Assembly: GCA_036154155.1 (NCBI GenBank)
Contig: JAYZLP010000059.1
Coordinates: 1 to 17,935, forward strand
Origin: MGIIb-O5 sp036154155
Lineage (GTDB): Archaea > Thermoplasmatota > Poseidoniia > Poseidoniales > Thalassarchaeaceae
DNA: 17,935 nt
Reading direction: 5' to 3'
A program made the position numbers and the translations under genes. Shown in pieces: positions 1 through 6,836 of the stretch (the stretch's first letter is position 1; each line of letters begins with the position of its first letter). The notes under the pieces were generated by a model. It saw nothing but the letters and a program-made list of their open reading frames with translations. It made no database searches and was not told where the DNA came from.

Positions 1-445
1 CGCCATGGCAAGACATGAAATCTCCAGAATCCATTGGATCGAAACCCCGCTCCTCCTCCCAATCGTTGGGAAGGCCATCCCCATCTGCATCTTCATCATT
101 GATGTCGCACTGCCCATCAGCATCCAGATCACTGGGGATTGATGTCGCGGACTTTGGGTCAGTCAAACACTCCTCCTCTTCCGAATCAGTCCAATCGTCC
201 CCATCATCGTCGTCATCCAAGATGCTGCAGACAAGGTCCCAGTCTTCGTCTTCGGGAAAACTGTCCCCGTCACGTGGATCGGTACTGCAGTTCAATTCCA
301 CATCATCGTTCCACCCGTCCCCGTCGTCGTCCAGATCGTCCGAATCACTAATTCCATCCCCGTCAAAATCGGGAGGGGGCGACGAAAGGCATCCCGAGGA
401 GAGAATCACGAAGCAAATTAACAGAGATAACGCACGCTCTTGCAT
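1..445 (-). CDS. Lipoprotein with aspartate-rich calcium-loop repeats (partial, 3' end beyond the left edge)
   Basis: Reading the minus strand from an ATG at 445 gives an open frame of 148 codons that runs off the left edge. The first ~20 residues are a signal peptide (MQERALSLLICFVILSSGC) ending in an LSSGC lipobox, so Cys19 is the probable lipid anchor. After a short proline stretch come repeated Asp-rich loops (DFDGDGISDSDD, DDDGDGWNDD, DADGDGLPNDWEEE), the pattern of thrombospondin type 3 / dockerin-like calcium-binding repeats. Cys residues spaced about one per repeat suggest disulfides outside the membrane. GGAGG at 448-452 lies only 2 nt from the ATG, so a TTG at 454 in the same frame is a possible alternative start. 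The likely role is a cell-surface protein, perhaps adhesive or structural; the C-terminal domain that would tell is missing. The serine-rich plus-strand frame over this region is its antisense shadow. Confidence 0.8.
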   Translation of the reverse strand, partial: MQERALSLLICFVILSSGCLSSPPPDFDGDGISDSDDLDDDGDGWNDDVELNCSTDPRDGDSFPEDEDWDLVCSILDDDDDGDDWTDSEEEECLTDPKSATSIPSDLDADGQCDINDEDADGDGLPNDWEEERGFDPMDSGDFMSCHG

Positions 446-565
446 AGCCTCCAATAGAGTACGACACTCATGAATTAATCGGTTTCGCTCAGAAAATTAC
501 CGCTGATTAACTAAACGACCCGTCGGAAGGCACTAATCATGTGTGCCTGACGCCAGCATGATAAA
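446..565. promoter_or_regulatory. Divergent promoter region with an interrupted inverted repeat
   Basis: These 120 bases separate the lipoprotein gene (-) from the membrane-protein gene (+), so both promoters should lie here. TTAATC-GGT at 475-483 is matched by ACC-gct-GATTAA at 499-510, an interrupted inverted repeat in an AT-rich stretch. It could be an operator or chance. No clear Shine-Dalgarno precedes the plus-strand ATG at 566, so that gene may be leaderless. Confidence 0.3.
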
Positions 566-1387
566 ATGGCACGGGCAAGAGCTAGGCGGAAGGGATTTTT
601 CACCAGATGGTGGGAGTCGCAGGCAGATCGCCATTTCCAGATTATAGTATACTCAACCATCCTTTCAACGGCCGCTGTGGTCTGGGGTTTCATGTTCCTG
701 TTCATGCTTGGCGGAGCAACTGACCCTACTCAGGAGGAGTACATGGTGCCATTCAGCTGGTTTTCCCTGTTCCTCGGGGGAATCGTCGCATTCTATGCTG
801 TCCCGGAGTTCCTTCACTACATGGGACACAGAACTGTAATCGAGGACATTCTGTCCTTGGACTCTCGTCCAGAGGTCCTTCGAAGGAGGAAGGAAGCAGA
901 GGATGCCGCTGATCTACTGGGCAGGTCCTATCAATCCAGACTAATGGGCCTATACTCGGAATTCGAGATTAAGGGGGGGAAGAGGTACAAGGTCCCCATC
1001 AAGATTCCTAGGGATGGCGATGCAAACCTTCACTCGGATGGATCATTGGCTAGCAAACTATCCGTCTGGTGGAATACTAGCGAATCCAGGCTTTCTGGAT
1101 GGCTTCCAGGCCTACCAGCCCTAGAGCAGCAGAATTCCAACAGGGCAGTCATCGCCTTCTCGGCATCGGCTCTATTCCTCCTGATGTGGAACTCAATTTT
1201 TGGAATAGCGACTGGAAGCAGTGGATCCAGGGACCACACACTCGACGTCTCCGCATACCTAGGGGGCGTAGAGGATATTCACCAACTAGCTCCACACTTC
1301 GACCCGGTCTCGCTGCTACTCATCGGATTCATGGCCACTGTCTTGTGGTCCACAATGCCCGAAACAACTCAGGACGAGGAGGAGTGA
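566..1387 (+). CDS. Four-helix membrane protein of unknown function, coupled to signal peptidase
   Basis: A 273-residue protein that I do not recognise as a named family. The N-terminus is strongly basic (MARARARRKG), followed by hydrophobic segments near residues 26-48 and 62-80. A charged, probably cytoplasmic stretch of ~110 residues follows, with a basic-acidic helix around 100-120 (EVLRRRKEAEDAADLL). Two more hydrophobic segments lie near 193-215 and 247-262. The tail ends TTQDEEE. The stop codon overlaps the GTG start of the signal peptidase by four bases (GTGA, 1384-1387), which implies translational coupling and possibly a shared job, such as a signal-peptidase partner or a membrane scaffold. 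The start at ATG 566 has no clear ribosome site. A DEEE terminus recurs in the next protein. Function is unknown; its reality is well supported by hydrophobic pattern and gene packing. Confidence 0.8.
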   Translation: MARARARRKGFFTRWWESQADRHFQIIVYSTILSTAAVVWGFMFLFMLGGATDPTQEEYMVPFSWFSLFLGGIVAFYAVPEFLHYMGHRTVIEDILSLDSRPEVLRRRKEAEDAADLLGRSYQSRLMGLYSEFEIKGGKRYKVPIKIPRDGDANLHSDGSLASKLSVWWNTSESRLSGWLPGLPALEQQNSNRAVIAFSASALFLLMWNSIFGIATGSSGSRDHTLDVSAYLGGVEDIHQLAPHFDPVSLLLIGFMATVLWSTMPETTQDEEE

Positions 1388-2199
1388 GATTGTCTAGGGC
1401 CATTCTAAGGGAGGCTTATCTCGCCTTGGGACTGGTCCTCATACTGTTGGGGTCTATGTGGATTGCCACCGGGTCATTCCCGCCGATGGTTGTAGTTGAG
1501 TCCGGCTCAATGATGCACGATGAAGAGGGGTCCGTAGGTACAATAGATCCAGGCGACCTTGTATTGGTGATGAACCCAGAAAGGAAGGATGTAGTTACCT
1601 TCGCAGAGGCGACCCAAGAAGGAAATGAGAACTACGGCCATGAGTCACATGGCATGCCGGGCGATGTGATAGTCTACAAGAAAAACGGGGGTTCCGACAC
1701 ACCTGTTATCCATAGGGCCCTACTCAAGGCAGTATACAACGAGTCAGGGGGGTGGGACATCCCAGGGACGTCCCTTCTAAACGTGAACACAGTCAACTGG
1801 GTTCTCGACTACCAGTGCCCATACCATGGAGGATTCTACAATCTAGAAATCACCGACTGGGAACCACCGCATGAGGGGTACCTGACAACTGGAGACAATG
1901 AGGACACCAATGGATGCAAGATAGATCAGAGGATAGCGACTGGAGACGACCCAAGGCAAGGACTGAGGGACGAGTTTGGAAACCCAGTTACCGCAGTCAA
2001 GGACGAGTGGATAGTCGGGATCGCCTCTTCAGAAATTCCCTGGATAGGTGCAGCAAAACTCATTCTTTCCCCCAATCCCGGTGCATCGCAGGTTACCGAT
2101 AAAACATGGACCAGTCTCGCTTTAGTCGTTGCTGCTATTTTCATCGCTCCGATTGTTGCAGAATACATTTCTGTGTACAGCTCAGACGAGGAAGAGTAG
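1384..2199 (+). CDS. Signal peptidase I, archaeal Sec11 type
   Basis: A 271-residue membrane serine protease expected to remove signal peptides from Sec-exported proteins on the outer face of the membrane. An N-terminal helix (about residues 12-30) is followed by the nucleophile motif SGSM with Ser42. His110 in VIHRA stands where Sec11-type enzymes use histidine instead of lysine. A GDN segment with Asp171 and the nearby Asp174 fits the conserved acidic region. A second hydrophobic helix (about 245-264) anchors the C-terminus, which ends SSDEEE. GTG at 1384 is chosen because it overlaps the upstream stop and precedes the hydrophobic helix; TTG at 1390 is an alternative. The frame stays open upstream to 1099, but that part is the shadow of the preceding gene. 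At 271 residues it is larger than many archaeal homologues, with extra sequence between Ser and His and between His and the GDN segment. Confidence 0.88.
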   Translation: MRLSRAILREAYLALGLVLILLGSMWIATGSFPPMVVVESGSMMHDEEGSVGTIDPGDLVLVMNPERKDVVTFAEATQEGNENYGHESHGMPGDVIVYKKNGGSDTPVIHRALLKAVYNESGGWDIPGTSLLNVNTVNWVLDYQCPYHGGFYNLEITDWEPPHEGYLTTGDNEDTNGCKIDQRIATGDDPRQGLRDEFGNPVTAVKDEWIVGIASSEIPWIGAAKLILSPNPGASQVTDKTWTSLALVVAAIFIAPIVAEYISVYSSDEEE

Positions 2200-3708
2200 C
2201 TAGTTGAATAGAGGGATGACCAGCGGGACAATCACTATGCCGAGAACGACTATTGTCGTGTAGTAGCTGAATCTATTGGCCAAAATCTCCACTCTCATAG
2301 GATTCTCGCCTTTGAAAATCCTGGAAAGCAGGGAGTGCGATGTGTCCTTTACTATGTGCCCCCCATCAAATGGGATTATCGGTATTAGGTTTGCAAACCC
2401 TAGTAGGAAATTTATCCACGCCATCCAGAATATGCAGTCGAACAACTCTAGCATGCCATCGGTCCCTAGGGCAGAGGCCAAGACACCGTCCCCCGCTTCC
2501 AGCATAGATCTCTCTCGGAGGTCCATCGTCTGACCATCGTACTGGATGGGGGTGCCCAGCATCATCAGTGGTGAAATTGCAGTAAGTAGAACCGTCTTAC
2601 CCGGCGAGACACTCCCGTCGACGATGTAGGAGAATCGATCGGTCTGAACTGTCCCGGAACGAAGGTTGCTCACTCCTAGGAAGGCGTCTCCGGACTCTAT
2701 TCCGAGGGCTTCCAGGGTGCCCTCGGTTTCTCCTATGCAAGCCTCGTCCCCGTCACACAAGTCGATGTAGTACTGGTGCCTATCACCGAGAGTAACCGTT
2801 TTCTCCAAGGCGACACCCTCCTCTGGACCAGAATGAGGAATTACTGTGAACAGGGCCTCGTCACCGGCAGCCAAAGTACCCATCTGCTCCGTGAACGAAG
2901 CCCTGTCATCAATGCTAACGCCATTGATTTCCGTGATTATGTCATAGGGCAATATTCCAGCTTCTTCTGCCCCGCCCCCGTCAATAACCCCCAAGGCATG
3001 GACTCCAGGATTTGCAGCTACGAAGCCACTTGAAATGACGCCCAACAGAATTAGCGAGACGAACGTCGCGACGATATTGATTGAAGGGCCTGCCGCATAG
3101 AGTCTGATCCTCTCCCTCCTCGGCGCGACTGACATGTCCAAGTGCTCTGGCTCTGCAAAGGCGCCGACCGGAAGAGGGCCCACTAGGAGCAACCCGAAAT
3201 TCCTAACCTCCATTCCATGAGCCCTGGCTTGGATCCCATGGCTGTATTCATGGATGAGCAAGGCCACCACCAACGCCAATACAGGCCACTGGAACGGGAC
3301 GAAACTAGTTACTCCGGGAATGAGGAGGATGTCGGTAGCTGGAAGGGCCTCTTGCGGGGGGCTCCTGATCGCTGTTATCATTGAAACCGAAATTAGGTAG
3401 ACTACCGCTGCCATCAAGAGGAAGCAAACCCAAATCGACAACTCCCCGAACAACCTCCAGAATTTCCTATTCCTGGAAACATACTCGAGTAGGGACTTCC
3501 CCCTGCTCGTCCTGGCCATTAGAATTATTCCAAGGACTCTGTCGAAGCTCCATCTTTCTAGGTGCCCGGCTTCCTCGAGATACCTGAGAGAGAAGTACCA
3601 GATACCGATTAATGCCACTATCCAGAATGGGGCCACAGAGTAGTAAACCATCATTGTCAGTATCAATATGGGCCAAACCGAGACCCCACTCCCGCCCTCT
3701 TCGCCCAT
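2200..3708 (-). CDS. Site-2-type intramembrane metalloprotease (M50) with PDZ-like domain
   Basis: A 502-residue polytopic protein. Hydrophobic segments lie near residues 12-40, 90-114 and 141-155. The last of these carries the zinc motif HEYSH (His153, Glu154, His157). A second catalytic segment, NLIPIIPFDGGH (440-451), supplies the third zinc ligand, Asp448. Between them is a PDZ-like region (about 232-300; GGGAEEAGI and INGVSI are typical), then an extra extracytoplasmic stretch of ~70 residues containing a close cysteine pair (Cys318, Cys324). Further hydrophobic segments lie near 425-440 and 482-500. M50 proteases cut transmembrane helices during regulated proteolysis or clear residual signal peptides; the substrate is unknown here. 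The stop codon starts at the base after the convergent signal peptidase stop. ATG 3708 has no strong ribosome site. Divergent from the small coiled-coil gene. Confidence 0.9.
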   Translation of the reverse strand: MGEEGGSGVSVWPILILTMMVYYSVAPFWIVALIGIWYFSLRYLEEAGHLERWSFDRVLGIILMARTSRGKSLLEYVSRNRKFWRLFGELSIWVCFLLMAAVVYLISVSMITAIRSPPQEALPATDILLIPGVTSFVPFQWPVLALVVALLIHEYSHGIQARAHGMEVRNFGLLLVGPLPVGAFAEPEHLDMSVAPRRERIRLYAAGPSINIVATFVSLILLGVISSGFVAANPGVHALGVIDGGGAEEAGILPYDIITEINGVSIDDRASFTEQMGTLAAGDEALFTVIPHSGPEEGVALEKTVTLGDRHQYYIDLCDGDEACIGETEGTLEALGIESGDAFLGVSNLRSGTVQTDRFSYIVDGSVSPGKTVLLTAISPLMMLGTPIQYDGQTMDLRERSMLEAGDGVLASALGTDGMLELFDCIFWMAWINFLLGFANLIPIIPFDGGHIVKDTSHSLLSRIFKGENPMRVEILANRFSYYTTIVVLGIVIVPLVIPLFN

Positions 3709-3788
3709 GCACTTAGCCCGAAGTCATGGCTATTCAACCTGCGTTTGGAGATAGCAATTGACTTGAGCGGTGACTATCTGCCACACAC

Positions 3789-3971
3789 ATGGGAGATATG
3801 CGGGAGAAGGAGGAAAGCAACCGCAAGGTGAACAGGGATATCGACTCACTAAGGAGGGAAAGAGACAGTATCCAGCGATTGATCAATCAAGCCAAGTTAC
3901 AAGAAGTAAACGACTCATTGCAGGCAATCAAGAGCAGGATGGATGCAATAGAGAAAATACTGGATAGCTAA
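3789..3971 (+). CDS. Small coiled-coil protein, 60 aa
   Basis: Almost the whole product is one charged helix with hydrophobic residues at heptad spacing (for example IDSLRRERDSIQRLINQAKL), ending in IEKILDS. It is therefore probably a short dimeric or trimeric coiled coil in the cytoplasm. No family recognised. ATG 3789 gives the longest form; ATG 3798 (MREKEESN) is equally possible, with GGGAG just before it. The 3' end overlaps the end of the convergent nuclease gene by four bases. An overlapping frame at 3770-3967 has no such pattern and is treated as a shadow. Resemblance to prefoldin-like or adaptor coiled coils is too general to name a function. Confidence 0.6.
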   Translation: MGDMREKEESNRKVNRDIDSLRRERDSIQRLINQAKLQEVNDSLQAIKSRMDAIEKILDS

Positions 3972-4549
3972 TCCATCGCTATCTTCAGTGAATCCGCATC
4001 CCTGCTATTTCCAATGAACCTCGCACCATCTGATCTACAAACAAGTGCTAGGAACCGATGTAGCGGCATTCCCTGCTCCCAATCAAGGAACGGCTTCCCA
4101 TTTCTCGTAAGTGGGAGTGAAGGGATGCTCCTTGAAAGGTGCCTCAACTTACCGCTAAGCCCCTCAACCTCCACTTTCATTATTCTCCAACTGTCGCCCC
4201 TGACTCCCTTGAGCCTGTATGCGTATAGCGGCAATAAACCACATCTCTCTCCAGTTTCTTTCAGTGATTCATATTGCTCCCAAGTCCTTCCTGAGAGGTA
4301 CAACTTGGATGTTTTCGATGACTTAACTTCCACTGGGAAGCACATGTCCCCCCTCAGAACCAGAAGGTCTCCTGTTCCTTCCGAACCGCTACCTGGTGCT
4401 CGGACAACAAGAAACGGCCTCTGTGTGACTTGCATGGCCCGAGCCCTCTCGGTTTCGGAGCACGATCTAGTAATCGCTCTGACACCGTTAATCTCGCCAG
4501 CAAGTACCGAACGCAACTCCCTCTCGTACTGGCTCCCTATGCTCCCCAC
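3968..4549 (-). CDS. hjc: Hjc-like PD-(D/E)XK nuclease, probable Holliday junction resolvase
   Basis: The 193-residue protein carries the archaeal resolvase pattern in order: an N-terminal acidic YERELR (Glu9), RAPGSGS (50-56), GDLLVL with Asp61, and VEVKSSK with Glu74 and Lys76. It continues with KLYLSGRTWEQYESL, close to the segment after the ExK motif in Hjc. These are the metal-binding and catalytic positions of a PD-(D/E)XK fold. Hjc homodimers cut four-way junctions in recombination and fork repair. Differences from the usual 120-150 residue family are a longer spacer between ERE and the RAPGSGS strand and ~60 extra C-terminal residues. The first in-frame start codon after an upstream stop is GTG 4549, without a clear ribosome site. 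It lies 44 bases downstream of the macro-domain gene on the same strand and may share its transcript. Another PD-(D/E)XK nuclease role is possible. Confidence 0.75.
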   Translation of the reverse strand: MGSIGSQYERELRSVLAGEINGVRAITRSCSETERARAMQVTQRPFLVVRAPGSGSEGTGDLLVLRGDMCFPVEVKSSKTSKLYLSGRTWEQYESLKETGERCGLLPLYAYRLKGVRGDSWRIMKVEVEGLSGKLRHLSRSIPSLPLTRNGKPFLDWEQGMPLHRFLALVCRSDGARFIGNSRDADSLKIAMD

Positions 4550-4593
4550 GGCCCTAGCCGATTCTCAGGGTTCTTGAGAACATTGGTTGATGT

Positions 4594-5235
4594 TCATTGA
4601 ATCTTGCCCTTTCTGAAATCCCTTGTTCTATCCACTCCGGGGAACTGATCTTCGCTTTCTCTGTAGACGGTCTTCATGTTGTTAAGGAAATTAACCTCGT
4701 CTGTTACAATGAGGACCATTCTAACCCCCGGGTCCTCCTCTGCGTCCATCCAACCCAGTATTATCTCCATGGTTAGCCTAGCTCCCTCTCGGTGGGGGTA
4801 TGCGAATACATCCATCCCTAATGGCGGCGTAACCAACGTCTCCCTCTTCTTTATCTCAGAAACCCGATCAAAGAGTGCATTGTAGGAGTTAGCCAGAAGC
4901 TCCCTCCTGAAATTATCCTGATTCGGCCTTCTGCAGTCAGGTCCGACAACGTGAACCAGACTCGAGGCTGGGAGGTTGAATGCTGGTGTCGTAACAGCCT
5001 CACCGACTCCACATGGCTGCTTCCCCTCCTTTCTCCTCTCTACAGCGATATTTGTACAGGCTTCCCTTAGCTCTGGTCCTGCAGCAAGCTGCATTTTCTC
5101 GTCTAGCCCCTCTCTGCCAGCCAGCCTATTGTTGGCAGGAATTACCATCACGTCCCCTTCGACCCTGATAATGTTCCCAAACTGGACCCTAACCTGGCCA
5201 TGTCGGCACTCTCGGACGATAATTGTCTCCGCCAT
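4594..5235 (-). CDS. Macro-domain protein (ADP-ribose binding or hydrolysis)
   Basis: A 213-residue soluble protein with the macro-domain landmarks in order. GDVMVIPANN (27-36) matches the ADP-ribose-binding strand and loop. GREGLDEKMQLAAGPEL (40-56) is the region where macro domains usually have GGGVDGAIHRAAGP. CGVGEAVTTPAFNLP (75-89) and LVHVVGP (93-99) follow. TPPLGMDVFAYPHREGARL (136-154) corresponds to the second phosphate loop, PAIGTGIFGYP. Such proteins bind ADP-ribose or remove it from proteins or nucleic acids, or act on related nucleotide metabolites. The glycine-rich first loop is poorer in glycine than usual, so the activity is uncertain. ATG 5235 has no strong ribosome site. It is the first gene of a possible two-gene unit with the nuclease and is divergent from the RAM-domain gene. 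Confidence 0.82.
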   Translation of the reverse strand: MAETIIVRECRHGQVRVQFGNIIRVEGDVMVIPANNRLAGREGLDEKMQLAAGPELREACTNIAVERRKEGKQPCGVGEAVTTPAFNLPASSLVHVVGPDCRRPNQDNFRRELLANSYNALFDRVSEIKKRETLVTPPLGMDVFAYPHREGARLTMEIILGWMDAEEDPGVRMVLIVTDEVNFLNNMKTVYRESEDQFPGVDRTRDFRKGKIQ

Positions 5236-5330
5236 GAAATCTCAAGGGTAAGCCATCCGATAAGTAATCATCGTATGAAAATCGTCAATTCCGGCGATGC
5301 ATTCTTCCGTGGGTGCCCCTTACCAATAGC

Positions 5331-5564
5331 ATGTCCGCGGGATACGTGCTGGTCAATGTTGAGCCGGGGAGCGAATCTTCGGTCCACGAAGCCGCTCTCG
5401 CGCTCGAATGCGTCACTGACGCAAACTTGCTATTTGGCGACTATGACCTGATCGTTAAGATAGAGGCACAGGACATGGGCGAGATCGCAAAACACGTTGT
5501 AGAATCCATCCGATCAATCCCCGGAGTGGCCAATACCAAGACATTAGCATGTGCTGAGATGTGA
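5331..5564 (+). CDS. Stand-alone Lrp/AsnC-type ligand-binding (RAM) domain protein
   Basis: A 77-residue protein with the fold signature of the Lrp/AsnC effector domain and no DNA-binding helix-turn-helix. It opens MSAGYVLVNVEPG, continues VTDANLLFGDYDLIVKIEAQD, and ends with IRSIPGVANTKTLACAEM. In this family the domain forms dimers and larger rings that bind amino acids. Stand-alone versions may modulate full-length Lrp proteins or sense metabolites. ATG 5331 is preferred because it starts directly before the first beta strand; a GTG at 5313 would add six poor residues. It has the same direction as MC1, 117 bases ahead. The upstream 95 bases are shared with the divergent macro-domain gene. 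Confidence 0.8.
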   Translation: MSAGYVLVNVEPGSESSVHEAALALECVTDANLLFGDYDLIVKIEAQDMGEIAKHVVESIRSIPGVANTKTLACAEM

Positions 5565-5665
5565 ACAATAATTCCCCCCGGTAAATCGTAAAAACCCCCA
5601 ATAGAGCCTCAGTGAAGCGTTTTATCCCCCATAACTTCATTATCTCTCCAGAACGCCCGAATTGC

Positions 5666-5671
5666 GGAGGT
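5666..5671 (+). promoter_or_regulatory. Ribosome binding site of MC1 gene
   Basis: GGAGGT lies 10 bases before ATG 5682. It decides the start in favour of ATG 5682 (MSGKKYF) over a TTG at 5673, which falls too close to the site. Confidence 0.6.
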
Positions 5672-5681
5672 ATTGCTGAAA

Positions 5682-5945
5682 ATGTCAGGAAAGAAGTACT
5701 TCGTACTGATGGAAAACGGCGACGACACCAGCCAGGTGTTTGTGAACAACCAACCCCGCGGAGCAGCGTTGAAGGCTGCTCGAAGGGGCCACACAGACAT
5801 CCAACTTAGGGAGCGAGGCACCAACAGGGTGCACTGCTTCAACGGCTGGAGAGATCTCGTTGCAAAAGGAGCAGGCGGTCCAGCGTACCTTCCGGATAAG
5901 ATCTGGAAGGCTAACGTAAAGAAGACCGGCATAAAGCGCCTATAG
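5682..5945 (+). CDS. Non-histone chromosomal protein MC1
   Basis: The 87-residue basic protein follows the MC1 family from end to end: KKYFVLMENG, then QPRGAALKAARRG, LRERGTNRVHCFNGWRDLV, PAYLPDKIW and a basic tail VKKTGIKRL. Methanosarcina MC1 (about 93 residues) has the corresponding QPRQAALKAANRG, LRERGTKKVHVFKAW and PAWMPEKI stretches. MC1 binds DNA as a monomer and bends it sharply, serving as an architectural chromatin protein in archaea with few or no histones. Loss of a few residues between RRG and the LRERG strand explains the slightly shorter length. Strong ribosome site upstream. Two hairpins follow the gene. Confidence 0.92.
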   Translation: MSGKKYFVLMENGDDTSQVFVNNQPRGAALKAARRGHTDIQLRERGTNRVHCFNGWRDLVAKGAGGPAYLPDKIWKANVKKTGIKRL

Positions 5946-5946
5946 T

Positions 5947-5960
5947 TGGGCTATTGCCCA
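5947..5960 (+). terminator. Small hairpin just after MC1
   Basis: TGGGC-TATT-GCCCA forms a five-pair stem with a four-base loop, starting one base after the MC1 stop. It may end or protect the MC1 transcript. No T-run follows, so its role is uncertain. Confidence 0.35.
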
Positions 5961-5980
5961 TAACAACGGAACAACGCAAA

Positions 5981-6008
5981 CCCCTCGGCCGGTCAACTGG
6001 CCGGGGGG
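5981..6008. terminator. Strong GC-rich hairpin between convergent MC1 and sdhB
   Basis: CCCCTCGGCCGG at 5981-5992 pairs with CTGGCCGGGGGG at 5997-6008: twelve pairs, two of them G-U in the plus-strand RNA, around a TCAA loop. It lies 35 bases past MC1 and 53 bases past sdhB. In the minus-strand reading the bases after the stem are T-rich (TTTGCGTTGTT), so it suits the end of the sdh transcript best, and could serve both directions. The arm GGCCGGGGGGT recurs at the other end of the sdh operon. Confidence 0.55.
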
Positions 6009-6061
6009 TCATCTCGAGAATACTACTGGCGTTTAGCTAGTGAAACACATGTTTCCTAGGG

Positions 6062-6826
6062 TCACTTCTTGATCCCAATTTTTCGGGCCAGCATCGATAG
6101 TGGGTCGTAATACTCCGTAACGACTCTCTCCTTCAGGGGGATTATTGCGTTGTCAGTGATATTTATCCCGGCTGGACAGACTTCCGTGCAACACTTGGTG
6201 ATGTTGCAATATCCAATACCGAAGTCATCCTTAATCTCTGGAATCCTGCTCTCTTTGTCTAGGGGGTGCATCTCAAGGCTGGCTAGCCTAACGAAGAACC
6301 TAGGTCCCGCAAATTCATCGAATTTCTGATGCTCCCTGAGTACGTGGCATGTATTGACGCAGAGCATGCACTCGATGCATGACCTAAACTCCTGGAGCCT
6401 ATCAGCCTCCTCTTGCTTGAATCCCCAATCCATCTCTTCAGGGCCGTTGATGGGGGCGATGCTCCTGTCGGTTTCGTAAGCCCAAGAAACATCAGTCACT
6501 AGGTCCTTCACCAATGGGAATGCCTGCATCGGCTTAACTAAAACGGGGACATCTTCGGGGGTTTCTTCCATGATGTCCTCCATCCTAGTCATGCACATCA
6601 GCACGGGCTTGCCATTTACCTCGGCACTGCAAGATCCGCACTTTCCTGCCTTGCAGTTCCACCTGCATGACAGGTCAGGTGCATGCTCCGCTTGGATTCT
6701 GTGTATCACGTCCAGAACAACCATGCCCTCGTCCATTTCCACAGTGTAATCCACCATCTTTCCGAATGGGTCACCCACCGAATCAGGGGATCCTCTGAAA
6801 ACTCTGAAAGTAACATCTTCGCTCAT
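6062..6826 (-). CDS. sdhB: Succinate dehydrogenase / fumarate reductase iron-sulfur subunit
   Basis: A 254-residue subunit that passes electrons from the flavoprotein to quinone through three clusters. The N-terminal ferredoxin domain has Cys58, Cys63, Cys66 and Cys78 (CKAGKCGSC ... MC) for [2Fe-2S]. The C-terminal domain has CIECMLCVNTC (Cys150, 153, 156, 160) and CNITKCCTEVCP (Cys207, 213, 217) for the [4Fe-4S] and [3Fe-4S] clusters. This is the same arrangement as E. coli SdhB Cys149/152/155/159 and 206/212/216. Two extra cysteines, Cys54 and Cys212, sit next to ligands. ATG 6826 is preferred, with GGGGTGA a few bases upstream; a GTG at 6829 would add one residue. It follows sdhA by 10 bases as last gene of the operon. 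Confidence 0.94.
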   Translation of the reverse strand: MSEDVTFRVFRGSPDSVGDPFGKMVDYTVEMDEGMVVLDVIHRIQAEHAPDLSCRWNCKAGKCGSCSAEVNGKPVLMCMTRMEDIMEETPEDVPVLVKPMQAFPLVKDLVTDVSWAYETDRSIAPINGPEEMDWGFKQEEADRLQEFRSCIECMLCVNTCHVLREHQKFDEFAGPRFFVRLASLEMHPLDKESRIPEIKDDFGIGYCNITKCCTEVCPAGINITDNAIIPLKERVVTEYYDPLSMLARKIGIKK

Positions 6827-6836
6827 CACTTCACCC

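Noticed and set aside
15..473. Serine-rich 152-aa plus-strand frame
   Set aside because: It is the antisense of Asp/Gly-rich calcium-loop codons; the minus strand has a signal peptide, lipobox and family repeats.
1099..1383. N-terminal extension of the signal peptidase frame
   Set aside because: Overlaps the upstream membrane-protein gene; GTG 1384 gives the standard short cytoplasmic end before the first helix.
3770..3967. 65-aa plus-strand frame overlapping the coiled-coil gene
   Set aside because: No heptads or motif; the alternative frame has strong coiled-coil periodicity.
4570..4581. GTTCT-TG-AGAAC inverted repeat between macro and nuclease genes
   Set aside because: Five-base arms are expected by chance at this density and no T-run follows.
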